Made by a program: the position numbers and the translations under genes | In this document: piece by piece, positions 27,501 to 38,960 of the stretch | Numbering within the stretch: position 1 is the first letter of the stretch | Layout of the letters: the number at the start of each line of letters is the position of its first letter | Notes under the pieces: generated by a model | The model's input: only the letters and a program-made list of their open reading frames with translations | What the model was told of the DNA's origin: nothing | Database searches by the model: none | DNA from: Lingula anatina | Lineage: Eukaryota; Brachiopoda; Lingulata; Lingulida; Lingulidae | Direction of reading: 5' to 3' | Length of the DNA: 64,000 nucleotides | Assembly: GCF_001039355.2 (NCBI RefSeq) | Contig: NW_019775746.1 | Coordinates: 547,771-611,770, forward strand

Positions 27501-28602
27501 TGAGATAGTATTTTACACATTAATTGGCTTCAACCATTTTAAATGAAATGAGCTGATTTTAACTTGCTAAACGCAAAACATTAAATTTCAAGTCAAAAAA
27601 GGTGTTTTCTAATGTTTGTAAGAGTGGGTTTAACGTTTTCAAACTGCTCCCAGGTATCTTCAAGAAAAGTCATATTTTTGCAAAGAAGAGAGAAAATATC
27701 TAAATTCAATAAACACTCGTATCTTCAATCCAGCCATTTTTGACATACAAATATAAATCAAAATGAGAAAAATGGCCCGGTAACTGGAAATGACTCCTCA
27801 TCACAATGGCGACCGTGTAATATTATGACACCCGTACTCCCGGGAACTGTCTTTCAATGTGCCAACAATTTATTGTTAACATAATTGGAACTTTTGGTTC
27901 GCAGTTTAATTTTACGCTGAGGCAGGTGTTAAGTTCGGCTCGTAATGACACGTTTATTAAAAGAAGTGGGAAAAGTTCAACATTTCTAATTGTATAAGGC
28001 GAAGGTCGGGAAGAAAAAAATGATGGTTTACCTATAAAAATATAGTTAGAGATAACTATCTATGTTACTGTCCCTGGATTCTTTGTATCCTTTTCTATCC
28101 TCAAATTTAATGTAAAATTAGAGGGGAAGGTTTTTTCTTCCACTTTTTGTAATTGATTTATCACACATTAGTACGGAAATTAGTATAGAACCGTTGGTTT
28201 CTATATTATTAGAAAAAAAAATCAATTATCAAACCAAATTGTATGCCAGACCTACCAGTATGAGGGGAATATTATGTTTGTGCGATTTAGTTGCTTACAA
28301 AAAAAAAAAAAAAAAAAAAAGACTGAAATAATGGAGAGACAAAACGGGTAAAAGAGTCAGCTGTACATGCACAATATTTCATTCTGTCGCGGTTCAGACA
28401 TAGCGGTTTATCTTTCGCAGACGCTGGTGTCATTTATACTTTTGTTTGTGTTCTTATTGTTTCTATTAGTATATTCACTCTATTATGACCGTAACGGTAC
28501 ATATATCTTTTCCATCTTTTCATGTTTTAAACTGCCCTTTTATTGTACTCCATTGTAATGTTGTTATTAATGAAGCACTGGATGAATTACCAAGACCGGT
28601 TT

Positions 28603-28605
<3 letters not shown>
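24500..28605. other. Gene-free stretch
   Basis: No coding gene seen. It includes a poly-C plus CA tract (about 27094-27120) and an A run (about 28300-28321). A complex island at 27770-27990 contains an inverted SOX-type pair, AACAATTTATTGTT, at 27864-27877. Confidence 0.4.

Positions 28606-28662
<57 letters not shown>
28606..28662. repeat. (CT)n microsatellite
   Basis: A pure CT dinucleotide run of about 57 bp; poly-Ser/Leu and Arg/Glu frames across it are artefacts. Confidence 0.97.
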
Positions 28663-28663
<1 letters not shown>

Positions 28664-29072
28664 CATTGCATTCGCCATTTCCTGACAACTTTGATTATTT
28701 CCCCTCACGGGGACACTTGGCTACATCTTCATTAATGACAGGCCCACATCATCCCAGTTCTCTGAATTAACGGTTGTTCAATTGGTCAGGATAAGTGACC
28801 GAAGCTTGGCCAGGGTATCTGCCTGGAGGTCCTATCTCCACAAGGACTTCGCTGCCAAGTGGCTCCATCCAGGGACCACAGTAACCTGTGTCCTGCCAAA
28901 ATATGTACTTTGCCAAAAAGTGTACGTTTCGGATGTTTATTCCACTGATGACTGTCAAGTAAAATGGCGTTTCAAACTTAAAGGGAACGCCAAAATAACC
29001 AAAATAATTATTTGAAGTTTAAAGCACAACTGTGAAGGATAACTTAGAAGGTAAAATTTTGATGACAAAATG

Positions 29073-29418
29073 TTAAAGGGATAATAACTCTTCGTTTTGG
29101 CCAAAAAATGAATTTTCCTGGAGTAAACAACAATTTTCCCATACTTACCAATGGTTAATGAATCCATTTTTACAGTCAAAGTTAGTCCCTGGTTTTTTTC
29201 TAAAAAGTTTGGTTTTTTGTTAAAATCTCTTAAGAGATTTTAACAGAGTATAGCCATCAATAGAGGTCACATGTTCTAAAGACAAGCTCAGATATCAGAA
29301 TAATAGCTTTAACTGCCGTTTTTGTGGTAAAACAGAATATATTTTATTTCTATGAGTTATTCACAATGTTTTTATTGAGAAATATAGATCTCATACGAAG
29401 AGTTATTATCCCTTTAAG
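29073..29418. mobile_element. Non-autonomous TIR element (MITE), about 346 bp, TTAA ends
   Basis: The ends are perfect inverted repeats of 22 bp. The left end reads TTAAAGGGATAATAACTC and continues to TTCG; the right end is its exact reverse complement. Near the middle (29220-29243) is a perfect 24-bp palindrome centred on CTTAAG. There is no open frame, so any transposase acts in trans. TTAA at both termini would suit a TTAA-targeting (piggyBac-type) transposase, but the TTAA may belong to the TIR itself, so the superfamily is not settled. Confidence 0.7.
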
Positions 29419-32400
29419 TGTGGAATCGACCACTTGCATTACCGCTTATTTGGCGAGCGTAACATTAATACCATTTTCATCCCACCCCTCGTTTTTATTT
29501 TGCCGTAACAGTTATATCTAAAATTCATATATGGATTAAATAGGTTTTGAAATGAAATTTTGCTGAGTAAACTCAAAATATGCTGCATTTTAATCTGGAT
29601 AATCACCAGACGTACCTATTTTGGCAGACGTACCTGTTTTGGCATGACACATGCTCGCATTAATTCCATTAATGACACCACGTGACATTCGGAATTCATC
29701 TTTGATTCTGATTGGTCGTTTTTAATTACTGCAGATCTGTTTCATTTCCATGTACAAATACCCCCGGGCCCGGGTTCATTTTGTTATTACCTGACAGTCC
29801 TTTCATCACTGATTTTATATATAGACTCAACTACCATTACATCTACTAAGCATTACGCTCAGAACATTTTGTAACCAATTTAAGTGTAAGAGCTAAAATG
29901 CCCTTCCCTTTAATATGATAATTTCTCTTTTCAAAAACACAAAAAGACAAAACAAACATCATACTTAAACTTGAGTGACATTTACATTTATAATATAAAG
30001 CGTGGTTTTCACTAAGTTGGCTGCTTAAATGTTTAAAAAAATCATAATAGCGATCAATTACACTTATGTTAAGTGTCCATTATTTTAGGTCACGTCAACT
30101 CACCACAACACTTTTCTCTTTTACTTAAGATTTACTTTACTTTACTTCATTGCACTTACGGTTTGTGCGAAATTAAAAAAGGGCAAAAAGACGGCACAAA
30201 AATCGAAGTATTTGGTATAAAATTCTTTATTTTTCTTTACACTATAATGGGAAAATTAACTTTTTCATATTTATTTCAAAATTTATTTCTTGTGCGAATT
30301 TTCATCTCAAGACAAACTTCACGGAAAACTTAACCACGGTCGAATTTAAATCAACATGGGAGCAAAGATTTTCCCACTTCATATTTTAAGATGTGACGAT
30401 ATTAAGAATTCTCTTTGCCTACAATGTAAGGTAAGATCAACATGCGAGGGTACCGTGATTGCTAAGGGAGGGTGCAGAATCCCATCTCTTTCTGTACATG
30501 CTATAGAAAAGTTTATTCTCCGCAACTTTATGGCAACTTAAAGATTAACAGACACCAGCATGAATTACTCTGTCGTCTTTTAACCGTAAAATGTTTGTAT
30601 TTCTAACAGTAAGGTGTCGTTCACGTGATTTACGCACGAAAATAATTTCACCGATCTCCACTCTAACGATATCTTCACTGATAATATGCTCTAATTTTGA
30701 AGAGACAACCTACTTTTTCCTTGGCAAATTATACTGAACTGTAACATATGTTCGTAACGTTTCCGAATCGCTCATAAACGCGATATTAATAAAGATATTT
30801 CTTTTATTATTTTTTGTATGCAAGTAGCCCTTTTGGGAAATAAACAATTTCAAAGGACTAATTATAAACGAACAGGAAAATTTTAAGATAATAAAACCCC
30901 CCTTGTACGGCCCCCTTTATAGTCGGCGATATGTCGAAATATTCACCAAACCCCCTCTGATAGATAATATACGGTAATCATCTTAAATTTCACAGGTTTG
31001 GAGAAAGGACAAAATTCGTGCTGTCGCTATATATAATAGGCATAACCCTAAACCTTATAACTGAGATGAGATGTGTGATAATAAGATAAATGTAATTTGT
31101 TATCAAAGCATAAATATTTAAATTGACAGACACAATTGTTTTTGTACGTCATTTTGATTGTATTTTATTCTACGAGGATGAGTTTGTCCATGCATTAATT
31201 AACACAAATGTCAATAATATCTAAGTTAAGATTTTACTATTGTACATCTTTATTTGGGTTTTCGATTATATGACAAGCGTAGCGTTTTAATATTCGTGCA
31301 AAGAAATTTGGTAATGCTTGTCTGTCTTTAAAATATTTTATCCTTACAAGATATTTTATTATTATATATTATGGCATTTAGTATGCTATCTTAATTGTTT
31401 GTCAGTTTTCTCAACAGAGAAATAGCATAAATCTCTCCACTAATTTATTACTGCGCAAAACAGTAGACATTCTTTTTTATTTACACCTTCAAGATGTGAA
31501 GCGGTCCCGTTAATTCAACAATCAAAATATAACTGATACTGGCAAAGATATACTTTCAGATAAACACCTAAACATTTTAATAATTGTACCCGTCAAAAAA
31601 CCAGGCACCCCGCGGTACAGGTAAATAATTTGGGGCGATAAGAGAAAGGATAAATCGCATATCATAAATCACAAATAGATGCTGAATAACACAGTGACAC
31701 CCTCTTCCCCAACGCGTTGAATTATCCCATCTGACCTCGACGAAGATGGTATCGTTAGAAACTTAAAAGATGTAACGAGAGCGAGCATCTTCTTAGCCAG
31801 TAAGTCACTCGAGATAACATCAATGGAAAGGGGTGATTTATCTTGATAATTTCGCAAAGGAGGTGCGTAGCATCTTCGTAACTACCCCTCGACAGCACTA
31901 AACCCTGCTTACATGTTTGAAAATACAATGAAGTGTGTAGCCGGGAATGTGTTCCAACGGCTATGAAACATCAGCTTGTGATTAATTTTGTCTCATTTAC
32001 ATTGTTTTTTTTTTCTGAATGACAGCTGATGGAAAAGAATGCGGCATAACGAAGCTGTCAGATGGTGGAATTTTTTTATGTCTCAAAATCTTCCCATAGC
32101 ACGTATAAGGCGTTCGTGATTTTCACTTTGTAGCTCAGGTGTGCTCGCTCAGGCATTTTGTGAACAGTTGCTTAGAAAATAATGTGCAATTAAATCAGGT
32201 ATTATACCAGGCTGCGTGGACATAGTGGATGCATTATACTGCCTTAGACCCCCCTTGTAGAAATAAGGAACAACATAAGGCAAAAAAAAGGTTTCATAGT
32301 CTCAAAATGTCTTCGCACCTATTCAACAGCAGGTGACGAAATAAACAAGAGACTGTTTTGATTGAGAAGCATTTTAATGGGTGAGGTTTGCTTTAGGAAT

Positions 32401-34823
32401 ATTGCACATTGCATCTGGGAGTTAATTTTATGTTTCTGTTTATACTATATACGGCATTTGTCCGTGTTTCCAGAATTTTAAGAACGCTTACATTATAAAT
32501 TTTCATTTAGTTAAAGTCCCCCCCCCCCCCACCCCACACACACACACACTTCTCTCACTCTCCAATTCACCACATATCTTATCACAACCTAACGATGGCT
32601 GAACTACGAATTATTTAACAACTTTAGGAAGTAGAAAATTTTGTGCATGTAAAAAGCTCAGAAAGTTGTTGTCATTCAATACTCGTAAATGGCTGCGAGG
32701 TAACCATACCCTTCCTTCTACATAAAATGTAATAATCACGCTGTATGTATATTACATCACAGCGGAAAGATTATCGGGCTTGTAGATTTCGCAATGTCGA
32801 TTTCATCATGTTGCTTTCATGTCGATTTCACTGTCTTATAGCCCTCTACGATAGCGCGGGTGTTCGTCCCGAACAGGATAAGTTATAATTTGCGTGCAAG
32901 GGGCAGTTAATTCGTGCGATGACTCTTCTGCGTACCTCTTATTTGCTGAGGCATCGAAATGTAGTGCTGTGAAGAGGAGTATCGGGGAGGAGTGGAAAAT
33001 GTCCATCGCTTTGATGAGCGCAAGCAGAGATGGCTCGATAACACGAAGGAGCCTTTTGGTCAAGCGACCCACGTGATATAAGGGGAAATACTAAGATCCA
33101 TCTCGGCTGACCGTGAGAATATCGAAAGGCACACGCCACAATGAAGGGAACGGACAGCGGCTTTGTTAATAATGGGTCCCAATGAAGAAATGAAGGAGGG
33201 GGAAGGGAGGGGACTCTCAGAACGATTAAATCATTCCTCAGAATTCTGTCGCAAATTTTAGTTGTTTCTATGATCCGAAAAATTCAAATTTACGTCAGCC
33301 TTCCCCTATAAGACTTCTACCTACGGATTCTAGATTTTAACATATTCAAGTTGTCTGTTTTTGACTTACTGTTATCCCTGACAATAATAACAACATTCAC
33401 AGACAGAACCTCACTTGGCATTGCGATGTTCTTGTGCATGTACAAAAAAAAAAAAAAAAAACGGAAATGCGACTTGCACATCTCTTTTGCCTCTACCAAA
33501 AAAGTGTGTTTGAGTGAAATATTATCTGGGTGGGCAATTCTAAAAAAATAATAATAATAAATAAATCTATCACTAGCCCACAAGAATCGATCACCTTGTT
33601 TTTTAGGAACTCACGTGATCATCTACAGGGTGCGGGCACTGGATTTTTGACAACATCATGTGCTCTTATTAAAAATATACCCTTCAACGAAATAATGCCT
33701 TAAACAAAAATAAAAAAGTGGCCCAGGGCATTACCATAACAAGTGATATCAACTTCCTTACGAACCGATTCTTCCATTAACACGGACATGTCATGAAAAG
33801 TTTCGGATTCCCTTATAACAATTAAAGAGATCGTTTTTCATTTTGTATACATGTCATCTCAGATCATCTTATTAAAATGTAACCACCAACTAGTTCATAT
33901 TGAAAGTTTTTAGATTTTTTCATTGTTAGCCCTTCTCTGTATGGTATACTCATCTAAAGGCATGCTTGGTCGCCACGAGAAGCCAATATACCGTGAATGA
34001 CATGCGCCAGTTTGTTCTATCGACATCGTAATGTATAAAATCCACAATCTCACTTTTTATCAAAACAAAACAGATCGCTGTAATAACACCCAATAATGCG
34101 GTGAACACATTTAGAATAACCTCCTGATCTCTACCCACCTGTCTGCCTCGGTCGAAAGTCTTCGCTAACTAATGGGTGGACACAGCTGAGCGATTGTGCT
34201 TGTTGAGACAGCTGATTGCGACGGTTGTTCTTTCACGTCACACTGAGGAAAGGACTGTGAGAGAGGGTTCAGAGGGGGGCAGCGCAGGGGGGCGGGGCTT
34301 TTTCTTCTATATCCTGAATTTCTGTCCTTTAAAATAGCTTGGCAGTGCCAAGTTAGGGGCTCACGATGAGTGATAGGCCTTCTTAGGAATTCTGTAGCCC
34401 AAATGTAATGTTCCTGGTCATTTTTATGCTTCTTACTTTTCACCATAGTTTTCTCTACTTCTATGTTTTCACCAAGGTATTCGATATTGTAATACACTGA
34501 GAAAGCTGTCTATAAACCTTGTTTTAAATTTCTTATTTTTGGTCCACATTCATAATAGACATAGATACTGGTGAATTATAGTCTAGGCGGTAAAAATAGT
34601 TATAAAAAAATTGAAAACAGTATAAAATAATGTAAACTGCGTAACGGTTTTGAAAGGGGAATACTTTGACGAATAAGAGTAAATTTTCGCACCTCCACTC
34701 TTTTTCCGTATAAAGGTCGAAGGCACGTGTTACGCCTTTAAAAATATCCAAGTTCTAAGGAATTAAATCAAGTGGAACTTCTAGTCGGATAAGATGGAAC
34801 ATTGTGCTTTAGGCTACATTTAT
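29419..34823. other. Gene-free stretch
   Basis: No gene identified. A two-copy 18-bp tandem word (CAGACGTACCTATTTTGG) lies near 29608-29643. A poly-C/CA tract is at about 32518-32550 and an A run near 33445-33461. Two complex, less AT-rich islands occur at about 31595-31880 and 32755-33160; the second holds two TGTCGATTTCA words. Small frames here match no family. Confidence 0.4.
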
Positions 34824-35156
34824 TTCTATCTATCTGGGGAGGGGGGGGGGGGCTGAAGTTAGTGCCTCGTGCCTCGTGTCTAGTTTCCTGTTTCGTTTTT
34901 CAAAAACGAGCCTGGCAACCAGAAACTATTGTCGTTTTTATTTAAACGCACCTGGCAACTAGAAACTAGTTTCGTTTTTCAAAAACGATTCTGAGCAACC
35001 AATATCGTTTTTACGGAAGGAAACGAGAGTGGATGGAGGAAGGGGTGACCAGAGATTAACGTCTACCGCGACAAAGACCTGTACCGTGGAAGCCGTGCAG
35101 GGTGTTACGGTCTCTTTTCTCCGAAATAAAAATTAATTTAATATTTCAGTAGTAGA

Positions 35157-35444
35157 ATGGAAATTTTTGTTACGTTTATGACAAAAAACTGTTCCTATAG
35201 TTGGCTACAAAAAATTCCCAGGATTGGGATCATTTATATGCCGTTTAGGACTTGTGTTACAAAACAGAAGTGTCGTAAAACAAAAACGGGAAATAGACTT
35301 CATTTAGATATCGTTTGTTCATTAAAATGTTTCTGTAGAACTGGCATTAATTATAGTCTTTGCATTCCGTACTTTCACAATCACTTGAGCTGCCTCAAAG
35401 CGCAATTTTTGGGAGGTAAAGAGTATTCTGAAATGATTCAATGA
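35157..35444 (+). CDS. Unidentified 95-codon frame inside the foldback element
   Basis: An ATG-started 95-codon frame near the left arm, inside the foldback-like element. It is rich in Cys, Lys and Phe, with several scattered Cys and no zinc-finger spacing that I can assign. I do not recognise it. It may be chance or the remains of an element-borne gene. Confidence 0.15.
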   Translation: MEIFVTFMTKNCSYSWLQKIPRIGIIYMPFRTCVTKQKCRKTKTGNRLHLDIVCSLKCFCRTGINYSLCIPYFHNHLSCLKAQFLGGKEYSEMIQ

Positions 35445-36102
35445 ATTTTTAGACCGTCATCTTTTGTCGATTTCGCTCAAAAAGATAGTGAACAGTTAAT
35501 TATTCTTAAACAAAATCTATAGATTTTTTAAAATTAGATTTATTATCTTATCTAGTCCATTCCTACAGTTTGGTCAGTTGTTTATTTACAATGTAACGGA
35601 ATTACATGTATGGATTAAAAATGTTATTTCTAAGTATTTTGTTCCTCTAAACGCTACTTTCGATATTCTACCAAAGTGTATGTAAACACGTCGTTTGGTT
35701 TGCATTTTTAAAGTGAGAAACGTGACTAAAATATGCAGAGGAGCGTTCTAATAAAAGTTGTTGTATGTTCTTATACATTTAATTTTTTTCAGGAGCAAGG
35801 GGTGATTGAGAAAGACAAGCTTGATTAGATATCAGTCCTGCATGCCCATGTTGTGTTATTTGTGCTTAGTGTCATCACTTAAAACCGAGAACCAGAGTTT
35901 TTTTTTAACAACGTTTATTCAAAAGAAAGAAATGGAGGCAAGGCGCTGGAAGCATTATATGCTCTCCACAAAATTAAATAAGTAAATAAATAAAACAAAT
36001 GGATACAGAGTAATGTAAAACTTCAAATATTATGGAGCACAAATTAAGTACAGAAAGAAAGAAGAAGAAAAGAGATAGTACCTATTAAGTGATGACAAAA
36101 TT

Positions 36103-37382
36103 TTAGAGAAGAAAATTTGCAACTGTTTCGAAGATAATTTCATTTTGGGTGGGTGATAAAGATCCATGACCGTAGAGAAATAGGGACAGCTTTTCTTTTT
36201 GTGTTTTAAAAGAGGTCTTACTTTCATGTAGAATTTCATTTACTTTTTGGTAAAGGGGAGGGTACCTTAAATTGAGTGAGGGGCAAAAGAAGTGGAGAGG
36301 AGTTTCAAGGGCACCACAGGTGCAGTGTGGTGTGTCAATAGTAGTCCAGTTATGCCTAATACCCCCTTTACACTGGACGGCGTCCTTTCTGCGTCCTTTC
36401 TGCGACCATGAAATTTGGCAACGCTGTGGTATTAAAAAGGAGGCGCAAGCATTGATTTTGTATCAGAATGAATGCTCAATGATCGGCCAGTTGTCGGCAC
36501 GTAAAGTATTATAATTTTTTAACTCTCAAATGGGGCCGTACTGCTGGACGCAGAAAGGACGCCGTCCAGTGTAAAGGGGGCTTAAACAATTCTGCTCTAA
36601 ATAGACACCCGACCCTCGCTCTGTTAAGAATTTTTTCTTGATTTCTGTCCAAGTTTAGTGTTGTTGTTGAAAGCGACCCAGCAGTGAGGTGATTTTTTAT
36701 CGAGTTCTTGAAAGATGAGATTGAAGGTAAAGATTTAGTGGAGGAGGAGAGTTGATCCCATGAAGACATTAGAAAATGGTTAACTGAGGTACGGGGGTAT
36801 TTAGGAGGAAGTTTAAAGTCTCTTTTGTTATTTTCTCGGATTATGATTGGAAAAGGGTTTCTGAATGGGCGGAATATATCAGAAACATAGGAGGGGACCA
36901 AATTCGCCATAACTGAAAACATAATTTTTTGAGCGTGCATTTTTCTTCTATCAAATAGAGAAATCCTATTTAGTTGTTCAAATATTTTGGAGGTACAAGA
37001 GCTAGGTAAGGCTCCCAGTACTATTATGCCGGCTTGGTATTGAAGAGACGATAATTTCGATAATTTCTTCTGGAGCGAATTATGATAGAAGATGTCACAG
37101 TAATCAAATTGTGATTGGATAAAGGCATTATATATAACATTTAAATGTTTGGACCTAACTTGCGTGTGAATTGACATCTCCCCGACGCGAGGGCATAAAG
37201 AGGGAAGTATCATCCGCATAGATGAAACAATCGGTAGAGAGGAGGAGGTCATTTATATATATGAGAAAGAATAACGGGCCAAGTATACTACCTTGGGGTA
37301 CACTTGTATTTATGTAACCTCCCTTAGATAAATTAGACGATTTCCAGACCAGAGTTGATTTTAAGTGAATGTGAAAAGTCAC
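36103..37382 (-). pseudogene. Decayed LINE (non-LTR) reverse transcriptase, C-terminal part
   Basis: Read on the minus strand, the upstream frame (about 37382-37155) holds the RT core motifs SVPQGSILGPLFFLIYINDL and YADDTSLF. A shifted frame (up to 37252) then holds the typical post-RT region with AFIQSQFDYC and SLFDRRKMHAQKIMFS. After the inserted MITE the same protein continues to a C-terminal CTCGALETPLHFFCP motif (C-x-C-x7-H-x4-C pattern) and a stop at 36103-36105. Only about 20 residues separate YADD from the thumb-like region, where intact LINEs have roughly a hundred, so an internal deletion is likely as well as the frame change. The 5' part (endonuclease, finger domain) is missing. 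The 3' end may be the short T run at about 35898. Family: non-LTR ORF2, clade not assigned. Dead copy. Confidence 0.88.
36357..36585. mobile_element. 223-bp MITE (PIF/Harbinger-like) with exact TTA/TAA duplication, inside the LINE
   Basis: Long inverted repeats begin CCCCCTTTACACTGGACGG at the left and close with the reverse complement at the right; about 37 bp match at each end. TAA (TTA on the other strand) occurs at 36357-36359 and 36583-36585. Removing the element plus one TAA rejoins the host LINE frame (..ELF then RHNW..) exactly, which fixes the boundaries at 36360-36582. A 3-bp TTA/TWA target duplication is characteristic of PIF/Harbinger-type transposases. No coding capacity. Confidence 0.88.
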
Positions 37383-37460
37383 TTCAAGCTAAGATCTAAT
37401 ATACCATACCATACCATACCATATACCATAATATCCGTTTATTAGATCTTAGCTTCAAGT
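37381..37460. repeat. 20-bp inverted repeat flanking a (CATAC)n microsatellite
   Basis: ACTTCAAGCTAAGATCTAAT at 37381-37400 is matched at about 37440-37460 by its reverse complement with a single mismatch. Between them lie about four CATAC units. It sits at the 5'-truncated edge of the LINE remnant. Confidence 0.85.
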
Positions 37461-38505
37461 ACACTGATTTTTGCGTAACCTTTTCAGTTTTGATTATATT
37501 TTACTCTGAATTTGGTTAAGACTGGATTATCTTATAAACCATGTCTTTATGTCGCTCCTGATTCCCATGCTTTGCAAATGTAAATTTTCATCCACAATTA
37601 CACCAGGTATGGTACATTTCGGATTTAGTGCAAAGAAAACAAGATTAAAATATTTTATTGGCAAAACAAACAGGAATCTTTCGAACATGAAGCATTTTTG
37701 ACTACTGTTCGATTTGTTGTGCAAACATCAACACGACGCCATAGGACAAGGTGCGTTTACATGCGCGTGTGCGTTAGTGTACGAATAGCGCTTACAGCAT
37801 ATTTTTGTATTTTTAAAATTGTTACATCCTCTGAATTTGGACGGAAATGTTTATGATGGAATTCTATGAAGACAAAGCACTAATGTCAACTTTGATAAAA
37901 AGTTGGCAAGTGCAATTTGTAAAAAAATCCATTTTGTCTATTATCACTTCTTGCCAAGTCTTTCAAATGTTACGACTTGAACTAATTTTTTCATAACTTT
38001 TAGTAACAAAAGGAAACTAGTTACTAGTTGCCATTTTCTTTTTTTTTTTTCGAAAAAGGACACTGGTTTCTACTAGCCAGAATCGTTTTTAAGTCACTTT
38101 TTGTTAAAAATTTGTTTGGAAAAATTCAATAAAATTAAAATCTATACTCCAAACAACAAAGGGAAAGCCCCCCCTCCCCTCCCCGAAAACACACACATGT
38201 TCTAACAATTCTAGAAACTAATCGTTTTTGAAAGACAACACTAGTTTTAATTGCCAGAATTTTTTATTTTAATTAAATAAAAGCAAAGTTAGTCAACCAT
38301 TCAACAAGGAGACACACCCAGGGACCGACTTGTGCGCTGTAGAGATCTTGTCCTCCCCGCACGGCGAGAAGAGACCATGACACCCTCCTGCCCACCCTGC
38401 CCGGCCTCCACGGTAAGGGTTACCTTGGTCGAGATAGACGCTTATCTTGGTCACCCCTGCCTCTATTCACTCTTGTTCCCTTCCGCCTTCTGGTTTCTCA
38501 GAATC

Positions 38506-38548
<43 letters not shown>

Positions 38549-38747
38549 TTAGTTTCTGGTTACCAGGTTCGTTTCTGAAAAACGACACCAGTTTCTGCTT
38601 GCCAAAATTGTTTCTGAAGTATGTAACTAGTTTCTGGTTGCCAGGTTCGTTTTTGAAAAACGAAACTGGAAACTAGACACTATACTAACTCAGCGCCTTC
38701 TATCTAGGCATATAAGAAAAAGGGCAATTATTGGTTGTACAGTTTTA

Positions 38748-38960
38748 GACCCCATTTCCAGAGATTAGATCGATCTACTTTAGATCGACCTAACTCGGGG
38801 TTCACGCTAAATAGCTGTCAGCCGGGCGGACACGAAAGTTAATTACCCCCTTACAGCTTGTAGTAGGCGGGACGGACATTTAAGCCGGATTATCTGACAG
38901 TAATCTAGTGAGACTCCCCGCGGGGATAGATCGATCTAAAAGCTCTGGGAATACAGCCTA
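38748..38960. mobile_element. MITE copy 1, TAGATCGATCTA family
   Basis: The left end GACCCCATTTCCAGAG then TTAGATCGATCTA is mirrored at the right by TAGATCGATCTAAAAG and CTCTGGGAATAC. The interior contains GTTAATTACCCCCTTACAG and GTAGTAGGCGGGACGGAC. The same family recurs at 45831 and 63236, and this copy is about 90% identical to the 63236 copy by eye. It has no open frame. It lies just outside the right arm of the foldback element. Confidence 0.88.

Larger units (their letters stand above)
34824..38706. mobile_element. Foldback-like transposon with long inverted arms and candidate 9-bp target duplication
   Basis: The arms at 34833-35123 and 38362-38697 are inverted copies of each other. 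Both run in the same order through GTCTAGTTTCC, the small palindrome CGTTTTTCAAAAACG, CCTGGCAACCAGAAACTA subrepeats, CGATTCTGAG, AGGGGTGACC, a CCGTGGA word and GGTCTCTT. Arms made of degenerate subrepeats are the hallmark of foldback (FB/TU-type) elements. The word TTCTATCTA flanks both ends (34824-34832 and 38698-38706), giving a candidate 9-bp target duplication, the size made by foldback and Mutator-related elements. The right arm also contains a 35-T run (38507-38541). Further subrepeats lie at 37985-38265. No transposase gene is visible; the interior contains a LINE remnant. Caveat: the left flank is part of a short TCTA run, which weakens the duplication call. Confidence 0.7.
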
